Shown piece after piece: positions 1 to 55,144 of a DNA stretch of 64,000 bases. The notes under the pieces are model-generated. The model saw only the letters and a program-made list of their open reading frames with translations. It made no database searches and was not told where the DNA came from. Each line of letters opens with the position of its first letter. The first letter of the stretch is position 1. Both the position numbers and the translations under genes were made by a program. The stretch comes from Loripinus fragilis (lineage: Eukaryota; Mollusca; Bivalvia; Lucinida; Lucinidae), in contig OZ026514.1 of the NCBI GenBank assembly GCA_964019695.1, positions 103,574,345-103,638,344 on the forward strand. Reading direction: 5' to 3'.

Positions 1-11
1 GAATACATTTC

Positions 12-3000
12 CACACTGGTCAATGTAAACGCATCGGTGGTTGCTACAACGAGCTGGTGGTTGCGTTTTACAGCACCAGTGGTGGCGTAAAAAGTAAAAA
101 AAATCTATACCTGTTGACTTTATTATTTATTTATAAACTTGCACTTATTTCATTTGTGATGACACCTGGCGCACAGACCACCGGTAACATTGCAGTTTAT
201 GGCTCTGCCAAGCAATTGGTGATATAATTCATGGTTTGGACTGCAAATCCAACAAAGTTCTGGAGTTTTGCCGTGACAGGTGCTTTTTTCTAGTGTAACT
301 GCCAAAATTGAGTGAAATCTGCATGTCTTAGCGCAGCTGTTGTCATATTCCCATGAAATAACATCCAAAATAACGATTACTACTTTGGGTTTTTTTCTTG
401 GTAAACAGGCAAATGTTTTATTGAGGAATTTTTATTACAACGCACTGGGAGCATTTTTTGACGCATTGATACAACGCACTGATAGTTGCACAGAATTCCT
501 GTGGTTGCTGGTGCAGACTCACCACATCATTCGCTGTTCACATAAACGTTGCAAAAATCGCCTTTTCAACCAGCACATGATATTTCGATACTGTATAGAA
601 GGCTCAGGCGAGCCTGTGCAAATGTGCATACTCCCAAGAGCCTTTGCTGCCAGCACAAGAGATCTTGATATTTATTACATTCAGGGTGCCCACTCTTAGT
701 CTGAAATGAAATTCCCTGACTTTTCACTGACTTTTCCCTGTACAAAATTCATTTTTTCCTGACCATTTTACCTAGATTTTCGCGCACACCTCCTCCCCTT
801 CCAGAAGTCTGATATGCCCGCATTTTATTGATATGCCCGCATTTTATAAATACTGACATAAATCAAACTAAATCCTTAAAATGTATGAGTTTTACATCAG
901 AAATATGTGTTTAAATCAAAAAGACACACAAAAGGAAGCAAGCGTGTACGAAAAGAACATTACATAACTTTGTGTTGTGTAAGATATTTTGTTAATATGT
1001 TATACAGCTTTCTTGAGCTGTTTGGGGAATTTCCCCATGTGTAAATGGGAGCAAACAACCCACAGGACATGGCCAATTTGGACCTCAGGGACATGGTTGG
1101 CAAGATTTATGTAGGGGATCACTAATCATTGCTACATGTGCTTAATATATAAGCTGTGGGCCTCATGGCTTCAGAGGGTTTTTTTTTTTTATAGTCAACA
1201 TAAGATAATGGCCTCCAGGGTGTGGCCAGTTTGGACCCCAGGGGTTTGATTGGCAGGAGACCGCTAGATACTGCTACAAATTAAATCAACAAGCTGTGGG
1301 GCTTATGGCTCCAGCCACTTCAGAGAAGATTTTTAAAGTTTTTCCCATTATAAGTCTATGGGAGCTTTATGTTACCTATGGCAGCCTTTCCCCTAGCCAC
1401 CGTATGTGCTTTACATTAAATTTGATCTGAACTGATAAATACTCCTTTGAAAATGGAAGCAGACAACGACAACAGACCATCAATATACTCAGTATCATAT
1501 CTAACTTGAGCCTTTAACTCAGGCGAGTTAAAACAATGTGAGCAAAAATTAGGTTTTAGATAATAACAACAGTTCCTAGCCAAAAGATATATATATATTA
1601 GAACAACTGGATTGCATATTATATTCACTCTAACACTATTAAAGTCATCATCTCATATTTGTTTGTTTAATTTTTGAAGGGTTAACCAAGCATGATTTTA
1701 AAATTCCCTGACTTTTCCCTGACTTTAGAAGTTTTCTAATTTCCCTGACCATTTTACAGAATTCCCTGACTTTTCCCTGACCTTGAAGAAAAACCAAATT
1801 TCCCTGACTTTTCCCTGACGGGTGGGCACCCTGACATTGTCCAGTGACTGCCTGCGCAAATGTGCAGACTCACCAGAGTATTCGCTGCTGGCATGAATAG
1901 CACACATATCGCCATTTAAGGCAGTACAAGAGATTTTGTACAGTGACGAAGGCTAAGGTAAGCCTGTGCAAATGTGCAGACTCGCCAGATCCTTCGCTGC
2001 TCGCACAAAATGGCATTCAATCGCCATTTGAGTCACCACATGAGAATTTCAAACTGTGACGAAGGCTCAGACTAGACCAAGCAAATGTGGCCAAAGCCAT
2101 CGCTGTTCGCATGAATGACACCCCAAAATAGTGAGTATCACAATCACAAACTGCAGACAAACCCATGGCACTGAGAGGAATAGCCACACAACAATCACGA
2201 GACACCAGGAAGACAAACTAAGCAAAGCAGCCAGCTCTCTCTCTCTTCCCCATCAAGATGATTGCAAAACAATAATGGACATAAAGTAACAAAATCTACA
2301 ACAATTACAGAATCCTGTAATGGGAGTAACAATCAACAACGAATCAACAACAACAGAATCACCGCCTTAGAACAGACAGCAGCCTATATCTCTGGGGTGC
2401 TAAAATTGCATTTTACTGGTACCAAATCTTCGCCCTAGAATCTGCTGTTGTTGAAGGACAAAAATTTTAAGCTCGCATGGAGGCTTCTTAACTATTGTAA
2501 TATTCATAACGGACAAACAATCTCATTAAATTAAAAGTTTTGGGGCCAATCTGAAAAATAGGCGGAAACACTCTCAACGTGCGAACAGGGCTAGCTCTGG
2601 AGCATCTCTTGTGAGGCTACACATTTGCATAGTCACGCTTGAGCCTTCATTAGTGTACAAAAACCACAAAATCTATGCCTATTTCTTTATAAGCTTGCAT
2701 TTATTTTACTTTTGATGACCCAATGCGCTCAGACCGTCAGTAACATTGCAGTTTATGGCTCTGCCATGCAATTGGCGTTTTAATTCATGATTTGACCGAC
2801 AAATCCGACACAGTTGTGGAGTTTGACAGTGACAGGTGTTTTTTTCTATTGTGACTGCCTAACTTCGGGAAATTCTGCATGTCTAAGCACAGCTGCAGCT
2901 ATGTTATCATAGTCCCATGAAATAACATCCAAAAATTATTACTACTCTCTATTTTTTCTATGCAGAGAAGGCTCTGGCGAGTCTGTACATTTGCACAGGC

Positions 3001-3597
3001 TCACCTGAGTCTTCGCCCTGGTACTGAAATATCATGTGCGGGCTCAAATAACGATTTATGTACCGTTTATAAGACCAGTGAATGCTGTGGTGAGGCTGCA
3101 CCAGCAACCACAGGAATTCTGTGCAACCATCAGTGTGTTGTATCAATGCGTCAAAAAATGCTCGCAGTGCGTTGTAATAAAAATTCCTCAATAAAACATT
3201 TGCTAGTTTACCAAGAAAAAAACCCAAAGTAGTAATCGTTTTTTGGATGTTATTTCATGGGAATATGACAACAGCTGTGCTTAGACGTGCAGATTACACT
3301 CAATTTTGGCAGTTACACTAGAAAAAAGCACCTGTCACGGCAAAACTCCAGAACTTTGTTGGATTTGCAGTCCAAACCATGAATTAAATCACCAATTGCT
3401 TGGCAGAGCCATAAACTGCAATGTTACCGGTGGTCTGTGCGCCAGGTGTCATCACAAATAAAATAAATGCAAGTTTATAAATAAATAATAAAGTCAACAG
3501 GTATAGATTTTTTACCTTTTACGCCACCACCGGTGCTGTAAAATGCAACCACCAGCTCTTTGTAGCAACCACCGGTGCGTTTACATTGACCAGTGTG
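12..3597. mobile_element. Fold-back DNA transposon FB1, copy 1, 5-bp TSD
   Basis: Ends in CACACTGGTC and its inverse, with inverted arms of about 400 bp (12 to about 410 against about 3190-3597). It is flanked by a direct repeat ATTTC at 7-11 and 3598-3602, a 5-bp target duplication. A diverged extra copy of part of the left arm lies inside at about 2690-2940, direct orientation. No transposase ORF is visible, so it is non-autonomous. CAC-termini with 5-bp duplications recall Transib/RAG-like transposons; that affiliation is inference. Confidence 0.85.
681..1834. mobile_element. Nested DNA transposon FB2 inside FB1 copy 1
   Basis: Perfect 13-bp terminal inverted repeats (TCAGGGTGCCCAC and its complement) bound 1154 bp, with CAT duplicated at 678-680 and 1835-1837. 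Subterminal DNA at both ends repeats 'ttccctgactttt'. The second FB1 copy lacks it: there, at about 12980, the flanks meet as an intact site with a single CAT. This proves insertion. No coding ORF; superfamily not assigned. Confidence 0.88.
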
Positions 3598-3694
3598 ATT
3601 TCTGCGAAAAAGTGTATTTTGATCAGCTTTTGGATTTTTCAATATTGCTTTTTATTATTCCTTCTTACTTTAATATCGTGACACATTTATCTCT

Positions 3695-3830
3695 TCGAAT
3701 GCAGGATTTTTTAAATACCATCAGGGTGTCAAACAGTATGGATCCAGATCAGGCCCAACGTTTTGTCGGGCCTGATCTGGGTCCAAACTGTTTGCAAAGG
3801 TTATCAGCAGATGACAAAAGTCGTCGCTAG
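3695..3830 (+). repeat. MITE M3 (GATCAGG hairpin)
   Basis: Family M3: a perfect central hairpin built on GGACCCAGATCAGG and CCTGATCTGGGTCC, flanked by AAACTGTTTG motifs and followed by 'gcaaaggttatcagcagacgac'. Here the hairpin spans about 3740-3800. Confidence 0.8.
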
Positions 3831-4589
3831 TGGGCAAAGAGTTTAATACAAAACAACTTCTTGCTTAAACCTTGGCTAAAGACAATTTCATTTTCCTCTG
3901 GCTAAAGTGTTGGCTACAACAAATTCTGAGCCAGGGTAAGCCCTGGGATGCTGTCATGTTAACTTTTCTCTCTCGATCTCTTTATCATAATTTGCTGACA
4001 GGACAAAATTATCTTGATCATTAGAAAAAGAAATTTGTTGTACATGTACTTTCTAATAATAAGAAGGTGTGGATGGGTTTTAATGATTAGAGAGAATAAT
4101 GCACCTATCATGTTTTCCCCCAAAGAGGGAGTGGCGGGATACCCATGGGGAAATGCAATTCTGAAAAACTAGGGTCTAATTCCCAACCCTTAGGTCAATA
4201 TATGGTGTCAAAAATCCCTAGGATGGACCATCAAATTTGTTGTATAATTTAATTTGGAAATTCCAGATTAAGAATCTTTATACAATTTCCCACTCCAGAG
4301 TTTAGGTGCTATATATAATTCCCGGGGAAGGGGGATTTGTTTGCTGTCTAATTCACCTTGTATCCTCACAGTAAAAGGTGCAAAATGGCCTAGCTTATTT
4401 TATATTGGTTAGAGAATAAAAAGCAAAAAATAATTATTATAGAATAATGAGGTCATAAAAAATAAAGAAGTATGTATTATAATTTGATCTATTTTTAATG
4501 AATAGCAGAAAACCAAATTCTAGAATTTAAATTTCTTGAAGAATATTAAATGGAATATATTCTTTTTATGTCTGCCTATATATACTGTA

Positions 4590-4710
4590 CTAGAACCTTT
4601 GTATCAAAACAGTTTTGACCCAGATCAGGCCCCACAAAAAGCGGGGCCTGATCTGGTTCTTAACTGCTTTATCCTAAAAGTTTCGAAAATGATTTTGGAA
4701 AAATTCAGGA
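4590..4710 (+). repeat. MITE M3 copy, diverged
   Basis: Hairpin 'cagatcaggcccc...ggggcctgatctgg' at about 4620-4660; outer arms decayed. Confidence 0.65.
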
Positions 4711-5239
4711 GACCACAAAAAAAAGCATGATAGATCTATATCTAGTTGGCAGTTAGTAATAAGAACTGAATGACTGATATTAAATGGCTAAATTCTTAAT
4801 AATGAGAGGATGATACCAGACCCTCATATAGGGTAACAAACAGTTGCCAGGGGCGTGCCTGAGGGCAGAATCAAAGTACGCAGGGGGTGGGTATGGGAGG
4901 GGGTGTCCCCCTCCTATACTTTAGGAAAACAAATCAAAATATGAACTAAATGGTGGCTTCTCCTGCATTTCCTGAACCTAAACACCGACTTAATTGTTTC
5001 CAAAACATAAGTGAAGAAACAGTCAAAGTCCTATTGCTTTGGTTCAGGATTATTACAAAATCGGTATTACTTCACTTTTCGCTTTCTGTAAAGGCGGTAA
5101 CTTTAATATTCATATCTGGGCGTGATTTGGCTATTTCATCTACTCACAAAGGGAAAACAGGTAATATTAACGGTAAAACAGAAAATTTTAACTGTTTACT
5201 AAGAGTTAGAAAGTATAAATTGGATATTGTTAAGCAGAA

Positions 5240-5312
5240 AGATCGGTAGCGTATTGGATGAATATACCACTTTCAAAATTCAAACATTGTGAGTTCAATC
5301 CCCAGCAGGGGC
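5240..5312 (+). tRNA. tRNA-like module (A box and B box), degenerate
   Basis: A-box-like GGTAGCGTATTGG at about 5244 and B-box-like GAGTTCAATCC at about 5291, spaced as in a tRNA gene. The acceptor stem does not pair convincingly, so this is a pseudo-tRNA or SINE head rather than a functional gene. Confidence 0.35.
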
Positions 5313-5479
5313 GATTATATTTTTATTTAAGAGAATTATTTACTTTTATTTTTTTCTGATATTTTACATTCGTTTTAGAACGTTCTCTCATGTTTAATAA
5401 TATATATTCACGTTTTTTTAAGTACTTGAGCACGTTCAATATGATAGTCTTGGAGACAGTGTCGTATATCTTCCTTGGT

Positions 5480-5562
5480 GTTGCCATGATGAGACTTGAA
5501 CCCGCAATGAAGATTGAAATATTTATTTCTTTTTTTCCGCTGTTTGATCCGCGCCAATGTAC
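5480..5562 (-). tRNA. tRNA-like module, minus strand, degenerate
   Basis: On the minus strand an A-box-like TGGCGCGGATCA (near 5555) precedes a B-box-like GGGTTCAAGTCTC (near 5495). The interval is interrupted by a T-rich stretch, and no full cloverleaf can be drawn by eye. A relic inside FB3. Confidence 0.3.
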
Positions 5563-5821
5563 ATATATTTCATGAAAATCGCGAATGGAAACTGAACCCT
5601 CATTGATTATATAATATTTTACTTGTGTTCTGAAAATCAATCATTATAACTGATCGAGGTATTATGGCGCAAGATTCAATCCTAGCTTAGTACTGCTTCA
5701 CCACTGGAAGACCAGTCCCTTTATAACTGAAAGATTGTTGGTGGGACGTAAAGAATCAAATCAAACAAACAAACAATCAAAATGACGCAAGATTCAACTT
5801 TTGATTGATAAAAAAAAATTG

Positions 5822-5890
5822 TTCCAGTGTGATTCGAACTGGCGAACCCTTGATCATCGTTCTTCAACGTAACCATTTGCGCCACCGATT
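5822..5890 (-). tRNA. tRNA-like module, minus strand, degenerate
   Basis: Minus strand reads an A-box-like TGGCGCAAATGG (near 5880) and a B-box-like AGTTCGAATCA (near 5832) about 45 bp apart, a normal tRNA geometry. Stem pairing is poor. Third such module within FB3. Confidence 0.35.
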
Positions 5891-6192
5891 TGACTGTGAT
5901 TTATGGTGTTAATACTCGTTAAGCTTGTTTGGGCGCTCCAAAACTGACTAAACCACGCCTCGTTTTCACCATTTACCTATGTCTAAGATGGTTTAGTCCT
6001 ATTTACGCATGCATGAGGTGCCGCCTTTACAGAAAGCGAAAAGTGAAGTAATATACTTGTAATGTAAAGACCTAACCCGGGTGAGGAATGTTTTTATTGC
6101 ATTTTTCGCGATTTAAGACGTTTTAATTTTTGGACATTCAAAAATTAAAGTACGCAGCTGCGTACTTTGCGTATACGCAGGCACGCCCCTGG

Positions 6193-6699
6193 TTGCTTGC
6201 CACAAGTCTAAACAGGGCAGCCCTAATCAGAGCCTTCTCTGATGTTTAAGTGGTTTTTCCATATTTTGATATTTGCCAATATGGGCCAATATTTTATATT
6301 CTGTTGCTTAGTGACTATACAGCCATTTGGTCACATATCTTTAATTGTGACTATCAAACTCTTAACAATTTTGCATTTTAAAGGGTTCAGCAGGACATGG
6401 GTTTTCCCCCATCTTGTACCCCACAAACTGGCTGACAACTTTCCCTTCTGGAGCCCCATTCCTAGAGCAGCTGCCTCATTTTCATGCCCATACTAACGTT
6501 GATTAGCAGTTTTTGTTCATCTTTCGTGGTGCCCCTTACGAGCTGGGCATAACCAGTGTTTCCGAGCTCGTAACCTGTGTGAAGACTCATCTATTTTTTA
6601 ATGAAAATGTCACATTTTCCGAAAATAATTTTGGAAAAACTTTTTCTGTCAATCACGACCTCTTGCTCGTCACTGTCTGCAGTCTGGGGAATTCCTTGT
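6193..6699. other. Upstream intergenic DNA, nothing recognised
   Basis: AT-rich sequence between FB3 and the FBXO11 promoter region. The short ORFs here have no domain signature and no splice context. Confidence 0.5.
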
Positions 6700-6866
6700 T
6701 CTGACTTGTCTTGTCTACGCTCATTGGTGCAAATCTTCCACGTGACGCTGTCAGTTAGCCATTGGCACGATAAGAAAATATACAATTCAATATGGCTTCT
6801 TGTGTTCTTGATCGGGTGTGATATATCGGGTTAATTAGGCATTTTCTGTCGAATTTACCCTTTAAA
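6700..6866 (+). promoter_or_regulatory. Probable FBXO11 promoter / 5' UTR
   Basis: Upstream of the exon 1 ATG there are ATTGG boxes (inverted CCAAT) at 6723-6727 and 6761-6765 and an E-box/CRE-like CACGTGACG at 6739-6747. A short upstream ORF of nine codons runs 6792-6821 and ends 45 bp before the main ATG; it could dampen translation. This matches the style of housekeeping TATA-less promoters. The transcription start cannot be fixed from sequence alone. Confidence 0.45.
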
Positions 6867-49969
<43,103 letters not shown>

Positions 49970-50189
49970 TGAGACCCGGGACTGCCTGATGGTAAATCAA
50001 TACTTGGCCACCTTACTTACTATGGAGGCATGCCTTTGCCAGCAGCAGCAGCATTGGAACATCTCATCTTGGAGAGTTCATCCGATGGAGCGTCTACACA
50101 ATCATTTCATAGAGCATTTACAGTCAGGAAAGCATTTAACACTGTTACAAGAGCATTTTAGCACGGAGAGTACAAGAGTGTGTAATTAA

Positions 50190-50345
50190 AAAAAAATGTT
50201 CTTATTTCTCAACCAAAACATATGTTGTAGGTACTCAAAAGAACTGTCTCAATGAGACCATTCTTTTGAGCACCCAGAACATATGTTAAAAGAAATCGTT
50301 AAGAAAATATTCGCAATTTTACACTCAATTTTTTTAACTGGACCT
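50190..50345 (+). repeat. MITE M2 copy in probable 3' UTR
   Basis: Begins at 'attcttatttctcaacc'-type text 220 bp after the stop codon; hairpin arms would be transcribed. Confidence 0.8.
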
Positions 50346-51593
50346 TTGAAAGTATAGTTCTAGTTAATACTTAATAGGTCAACAAAACATCTTATTTTAT
50401 GAGAAAATCCTCTTAACTAGAACTATAGGAAGAAGTATTGATGTCCAGTTATAAAAGGAGTTATACACTGCCAAAACTGAATCCAAAGTGAATTCCTTCA
50501 TGGTTAAAAAAGGATATTCATATATAGCATATTAGGGTTTGGAAGAAAACAGTATTGGTCTTTCAGTATAGCTTCAGAGGAATTGATGGAGTCAATAACT
50601 ATTAAGATTATTAGAGCTTCAGAATTGTTTATATTGGGGTAGGGTAATTGGACACGATGCTTGCCTTTATAACAAGTAGGGATAGACGTTCAGTTTTTGG
50701 ACTGAACTATTTGTATCCTTCCATCTTTGGTGTGTGCTATCAGCAGGGGGTCAGGCATCATAGTGGCATGACTGAGTACCTGTGTAGACTTGTCTGAGGC
50801 TTTGATGTATCCCTTTGCGATAGTGCTAAAATCTAAAAAGCTATCTTAATACACAGGCTTTGAGATAAGACTCTTATATGGATGCCTATTTCCTTAAATC
50901 TGTTCTTCTGAAGCTATATTGGAGTGTTGTAGTGCTTTAAAATACCAAGAATATAAGTCCAAGCTGTGAAGTATTTGAACTCGACCAGCAATAGTATTTC
51001 TTATTTTGGGCAAGTCATAAGATAACCTGTGTTTGTTGAATGCATCTGCGCAGTCTGATCAGCGCCTTTGTTATTCGCTTATTGGAAAGTATCCTATTTA
51101 AACTTGCTACAAGCAAAATTTCCATTTTCTAGCAAGTCTCTGTAGCTGGGGAGACTGGTTTGATTCTTACTTTGTCAAAAACCCCGAAGACAGGTTTTGT
51201 CGCAACGAGGCCCATATAATAGATATACTTGCTATATCCAAGTATTGAAGATTCTAGCATGTTTCAGTAGCTGGTTTGAGCTTTACATGGTCTCAAACAT
51301 CAAACACAGGTTCTCATGCGACTTTACTCATTGTTCCTGGTTAACAGTTAATGTGATTCTTGTTTGAGTGTCAAGAACTTTAACTTGTGTTAGTCTGACA
51401 TGATAAAAGTTGTTCCCCTTGGTCAGTATTTTACACGGTTGGATGGAAGAAGCCATATTGGTGAAAATAAGTGACAGTGTCAGTTATACTGCTGAAAACT
51501 TTGTCCAATAATAGTTTTATTTGACATTGATGGCATATGGTGGGATGTGCATTTATGTATAGAATTATTGCAGTGATACAGTTCTTGCACAAT

Positions 51594-51785
51594 CAGGCCC
51601 CCATATAAGAGTGCGTAACTGAAAATTGTTTTTTCTTATTTCTCAACCAAAATATATGTTGTGGGTACTCAAAAGAACCGTCTCAGTGAGGACGGTTCTT
51701 TTCAGCACCCAAAACATATGCTAAAATATATGGGTAAGAAAATATTTACAATTTTATTCTGAAAATATTTGCTTATCTAAACCTG
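51594..51785 (+). repeat. MITE M2 copy
   Basis: Full length, 'caggcccccatataagagtg' to 'tttgcttatctaaacctgtg'. Confidence 0.85.
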
Positions 51786-52204
51786 TGCTCGCATAAAGAA
51801 AGGTTGGATCCATAACTACCCACTTAGTGCACAGTGAGGACTCTGTTTTTGTCATGGCTCATATACTCTTTGCATGCTAATGATATCAAAAAATTATTCA
51901 GGAATACGGTAGTATCTGGCAGTTTGGATTCAAATCAGGTCAGATGTATCGTGAGCGCATTACAAAAAAAAAATGAAAAATTGTCCAGCATGCAGAGTCA
52001 AACTAGGGGGTGGAAGGGTGGGGGCATGGTAGGAAAATCTTCACAACATGGTTTACTTCTCCCTACCTGTTGTAGAGACTTATATAAAAGAAATCCTTAA
52101 TTCAAACTAAAGCTTCTATTCAAAGGCTGTCAAACATTGGGAACATCTTGTCTGAGAGCTCTTAGCTTGAACCCTGCCCCAAGGTTATATCTTTGATAGC
52201 TAAG

Positions 52205-52437
52205 CGTACGGTAGATGTTTTAAAACTTTGAACGCTAGTTTCCTGCTAAAAGGCCTTGGCAAACAGTGCAGACCCAGTTCAGACTGCTTCTGAAGAGGCA
52301 GTCTGATCAGGGTCTTCCTTGTTTGCTATTCAGACAAGTGTTTTGTGAATTCCAGCCCCGATAACTAATATTTTATTTGAGAATAGAAAGAGAAATGTGT
52401 TCGAAATATTTGAGCATTTACCATATACTCTTATAAC
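52205..52437. repeat. MITE M5 copy
   Basis: 'acggtagatgttttaaaact' to 'tttgagcatttaccatat', inner 'gaggcagtctgatcagggtc'. Confidence 0.75.
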
Positions 52438-53074
52438 AAGGCTGTACTGTATCACTGCTTTAAGATATATATAGACCTTTGATCTGGTCTAGGTTTTTTA
52501 TTGTTTACCTACATGTATATATATTATATATTTATGTGCTATTAAAATAAGGTTATAGCATTGGGGTATCACATCTGAATATTAACTGTCCAGTGTATCA
52601 AGCCTATTCAAGTTGATAAGTAGTTGCCATGTTACTGGTAGGTTAATATATATGAAGACAGAATCCTATGAAGACGAGGATTCCAGTCAGACTTTGCATT
52701 TTTTATCAATGAATTTTTTTTGCTTCTGCTGTAAGCATACATTAAAGTGTTTGAATTTTTTTTAAAATCAATATATAGATATTAATGGAAAAAGAAGTCA
52801 TATTTTACGTTTGAACCTTTGTTCTGCTGAACAAGTATTTATGTGTTTTTTTTTAAACAGAGTAGATCAAGATTTAAGCCAAAATAAAACTTTTCAACCC
52901 TGTCATTTTCCGATTTTAGGGTTGTTTAGTGGTATTTTTTAATTTTTATTAAAAATCTACTGAAACATATTGTAAGCAAACGGAAGGCCCTGATTAGATG
53001 CCACAGAATATCTGATCAGGGTCTGCACTGTTTGCCAATGTCCTACAAAAAAGGTTCTAAACTTTAATATAATT

Positions 53075-53310
53075 GAGCCGCCACATGAGATTTCCAACAA
53101 TGTGGTACGTGCGACCAGCAAAGCCTCAGATCAGCCTGCGCATATGCGCAGTCTGATGAGAGGCTTTCCTAGTTGCTTGAATATTCTGTGAGTGTTAAGC
53201 TACTGACTGAACATCATTTTGAGTTTTTAAGCTTAAAGGAGGGTGCACAGGCTTGTCTGAGTCTACACTTGTCAAAATGCCACATTGTTGGAAATCACAT
53301 GTCGCAGCTC
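53075..53310. repeat. MITE M7 copy, full length
   Basis: Ends 'gagccgccacatgagatttc' and inverse; core 'gcctgcgcatatgcgcagtc'. Confidence 0.85.
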
Positions 53311-53399
53311 ATATGAGTTCAGAGACAGCACTTCTTATCGATAGTTTGATACTGACAGGTTGGGTTGTCAGTAAATCTGGAGACATAAAAATAGATTAT

Positions 53400-53630
53400 A
53401 CTACTACTGTCCTGCCAGCCAAGAGTGACAGTGACTTCATATTTTGTTTACAAAGTTACAGCGACTTATAATTGAAAGATCACTTGTGTATTAATCCTAT
53501 CCTCAGGACACAAGTGATCTATCAATTCGCATTAGCTCAAGTGAAGTGTACACATTTGTGTTTTACTTAGCAATTCTAAACAAAGTATTACGTCACTGTC
53601 ACTCTTGGTTGGCACAATAGATTATACCCC
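53400..53630. repeat. Fold-back repeat with GATCACTTGTGT core
   Basis: 'gccagccaagagtgacagtg' at 53414 pairs with 'cactgtcactcttggttggc' at 53595, and 'tgaaagatcacttgtgt' with 'acacaagtgatctatca'. A MITE of about 210 bp. Confidence 0.7.
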
Positions 53631-53999
53631 TTTGTTTACAGCAATACAGTAAAACATCCAGACAAGCGACTGGATGATGAGTATTCTTTTTATGTTGTTC
53701 TTACTATGCCATGTCTTTTATGTTCACCTCATAGATATTTACCATGTAGTTGACATATTTCACAAAGTGTATTTATGTTAGTGTTCTCACACCATGTATT
53801 TAGACTGGGGTGTACAAAGTACACAACCTATTTGTATAGTAGTTGATTTTGTAAGATAGTGTAAAGAAACACAGTTTTTATCCAGTTATTTGTACATGTG
53901 GTTATTATCCATGGATTACTTTGATACAATCTGTTCTGGTGCATATGTGAATGGTATTTTTTAGGCCAACCGATAGGAGCCAGCTTTTATGAAAATTTT

Positions 54000-54205
54000 A
54001 CTCCTTGGGCCAAATAAAAAATACCTGTGTTTAGGGTAACCCCCTACCTAAATTTACTGGTGAAACGTAGAATTTTTTTCAGGTTTTCTGGAAAAAATAA
54101 AATTTTATGCATTTTGAAAGGTGAAATAACTTTCAAAATTCATAAAATTATTTTTTTTTCCAGAAAATTTATTGGGTTTTTTTTCCAGAAATAAAATGGC
54201 CTGAT
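54000..54205. repeat. MITE M12 copy
   Basis: 'aggttttctggaaaaaataa' and 'attttgaaaggtgaaataac' with inverse. Confidence 0.65.
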
Positions 54206-54209
54206 ATAG

Positions 54210-54745
54210 CTGAAAAAGCCAAATGGACCAGCTCATGAGATTCTGGTTATTGGCGCATACAGTAAAACATGTAAAAGGAGCCACTCTCAAAAAGACCCAA
54301 AATTGGTTTTAAGACCAATTATCGCTTAATGCAGGTCAAAAGTTGCAGAATGCTCCCCTTGGAGCATTCTGCAATACTTTAGACCTTCATTTAGCTACCA
54401 TTTGTCATCAAGATCTTTGTTTTGTCTATTTTTGATTGGCCGTTTTACACAGGTTTTACTGTAAAGCTGTAAAAGCCAATGGACCAGCTCATGAAATTTT
54501 GGTTATTGGGGCATACAGTAAAACCTGTGTAAAACGGCCACTCTCAAAAACGGCCAATCTCAAAAATACTGAAAATTGGTTTTCAAGATCAATTATCGCT
54601 TAATGCAGGTCAAAAGTATTGCAGAATGATTCCCTTGACCTTCATTAAGCTATCATTTGTCATCAAGATCTTTGTTTTGTCTATTTTTGAGTGGTCGTTT
54701 TACTGTATAGCTGTAAAAGCCAAATGGGCCAGCTCGTGAGATTTT
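54210..54745. repeat. Tandem duplication carrying two M1 MITEs
   Basis: A unit of about 260 bp, 'agccaaatggaccagctcat' + 'gagattctggttattgg' + M1, is present twice (M1 at 54260-54461 and 54516-54705), followed by a third partial flank at 54712. The duplication took the MITE with it. Confidence 0.85.
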
Positions 54746-54923
54746 GGCTAAAAGTAAATATGCCTAAAGTGACTTTTAAATGTGCCTGAAATAAGTTATG
54801 CTGATCTCACTTAATATAGGCATGCTAATATGGTAGCTCTCTTGGATGACTTAACAAGGGGTTATGGTTAGATGATGTCGAACGCTCATGTTGTCAGGTG
54901 AAAAACTGTCATACATAATAGTT

Positions 54924-55144
54924 TCCAACAATGTGGAATGTGCATCTGGCACAGCCTCAGATCAGCCTGCGCATACACGCAGTCTGATCAGAGCCTTTGC
55001 TAGTCGCTTGAAGATCCTATGCATGTTAAGCTACTGACTGAACATGGTTTGGAGTTTCTAAGCTAAAGAGGAGGCTGCATAGGCACCTCTGAGTCTACAC
55101 TTGTCAAAATGCCATGTTGTTGGAAATCACATGTCACAGCTCAA
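54924..55144. repeat. MITE M7 copy
   Basis: 'gtttccaacaatgtgg' to 'aaatcacatgtcacagctca', core 'gcctgcgcatacacgcagtc'. Confidence 0.8.

Larger units (their letters stand above)
4847..6192. mobile_element. Fold-back element FB3 with tRNA-like modules
   Basis: Terminal CCAGGGGCGTGCCTG against CAGGCACGCCCCTGG, flanked by TTG on both sides (4844-4846, 6193-6195). A second inverted pair lies inside at about 5063-5100 and 6020-6052 (the 'ttacttcacttttcgctttc' arm). Between the arms are three tRNA-like segments on both strands and a SINE tail at about 5680-5785. No transposase is seen. Confidence 0.75.
49970..52888 (+). other. Probable FBXO11 3' UTR, candidate AATAAA at 52883
   Basis: No ORF of interest follows the stop. 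The first AATAAA I noted with unique-looking surroundings is 52883-52888, which would give a 3' UTR of about 2.9 kb. ATTAAA at about 50186 is an earlier option. The stretch contains two M2 hairpin MITEs (50190-50345, 51594-51785) and one M5 element; 50346-51590 otherwise shows nothing I recognise. Confidence 0.3.

Noticed and set aside
150..368. Cys/His-containing minus-strand ORF in FB1, mirrored at 3240-3460
   Set aside because: It lies in the inverted arm of the transposon and is present because the arms are complementary; no zinc-finger spacing is convincing.
1..6500. Transposase coding sequence in FB1, FB2 or FB3
   Set aside because: The longest ORFs are about 120 codons, fall in repeated arms and show no DDE or RAG-like motif that I can identify.
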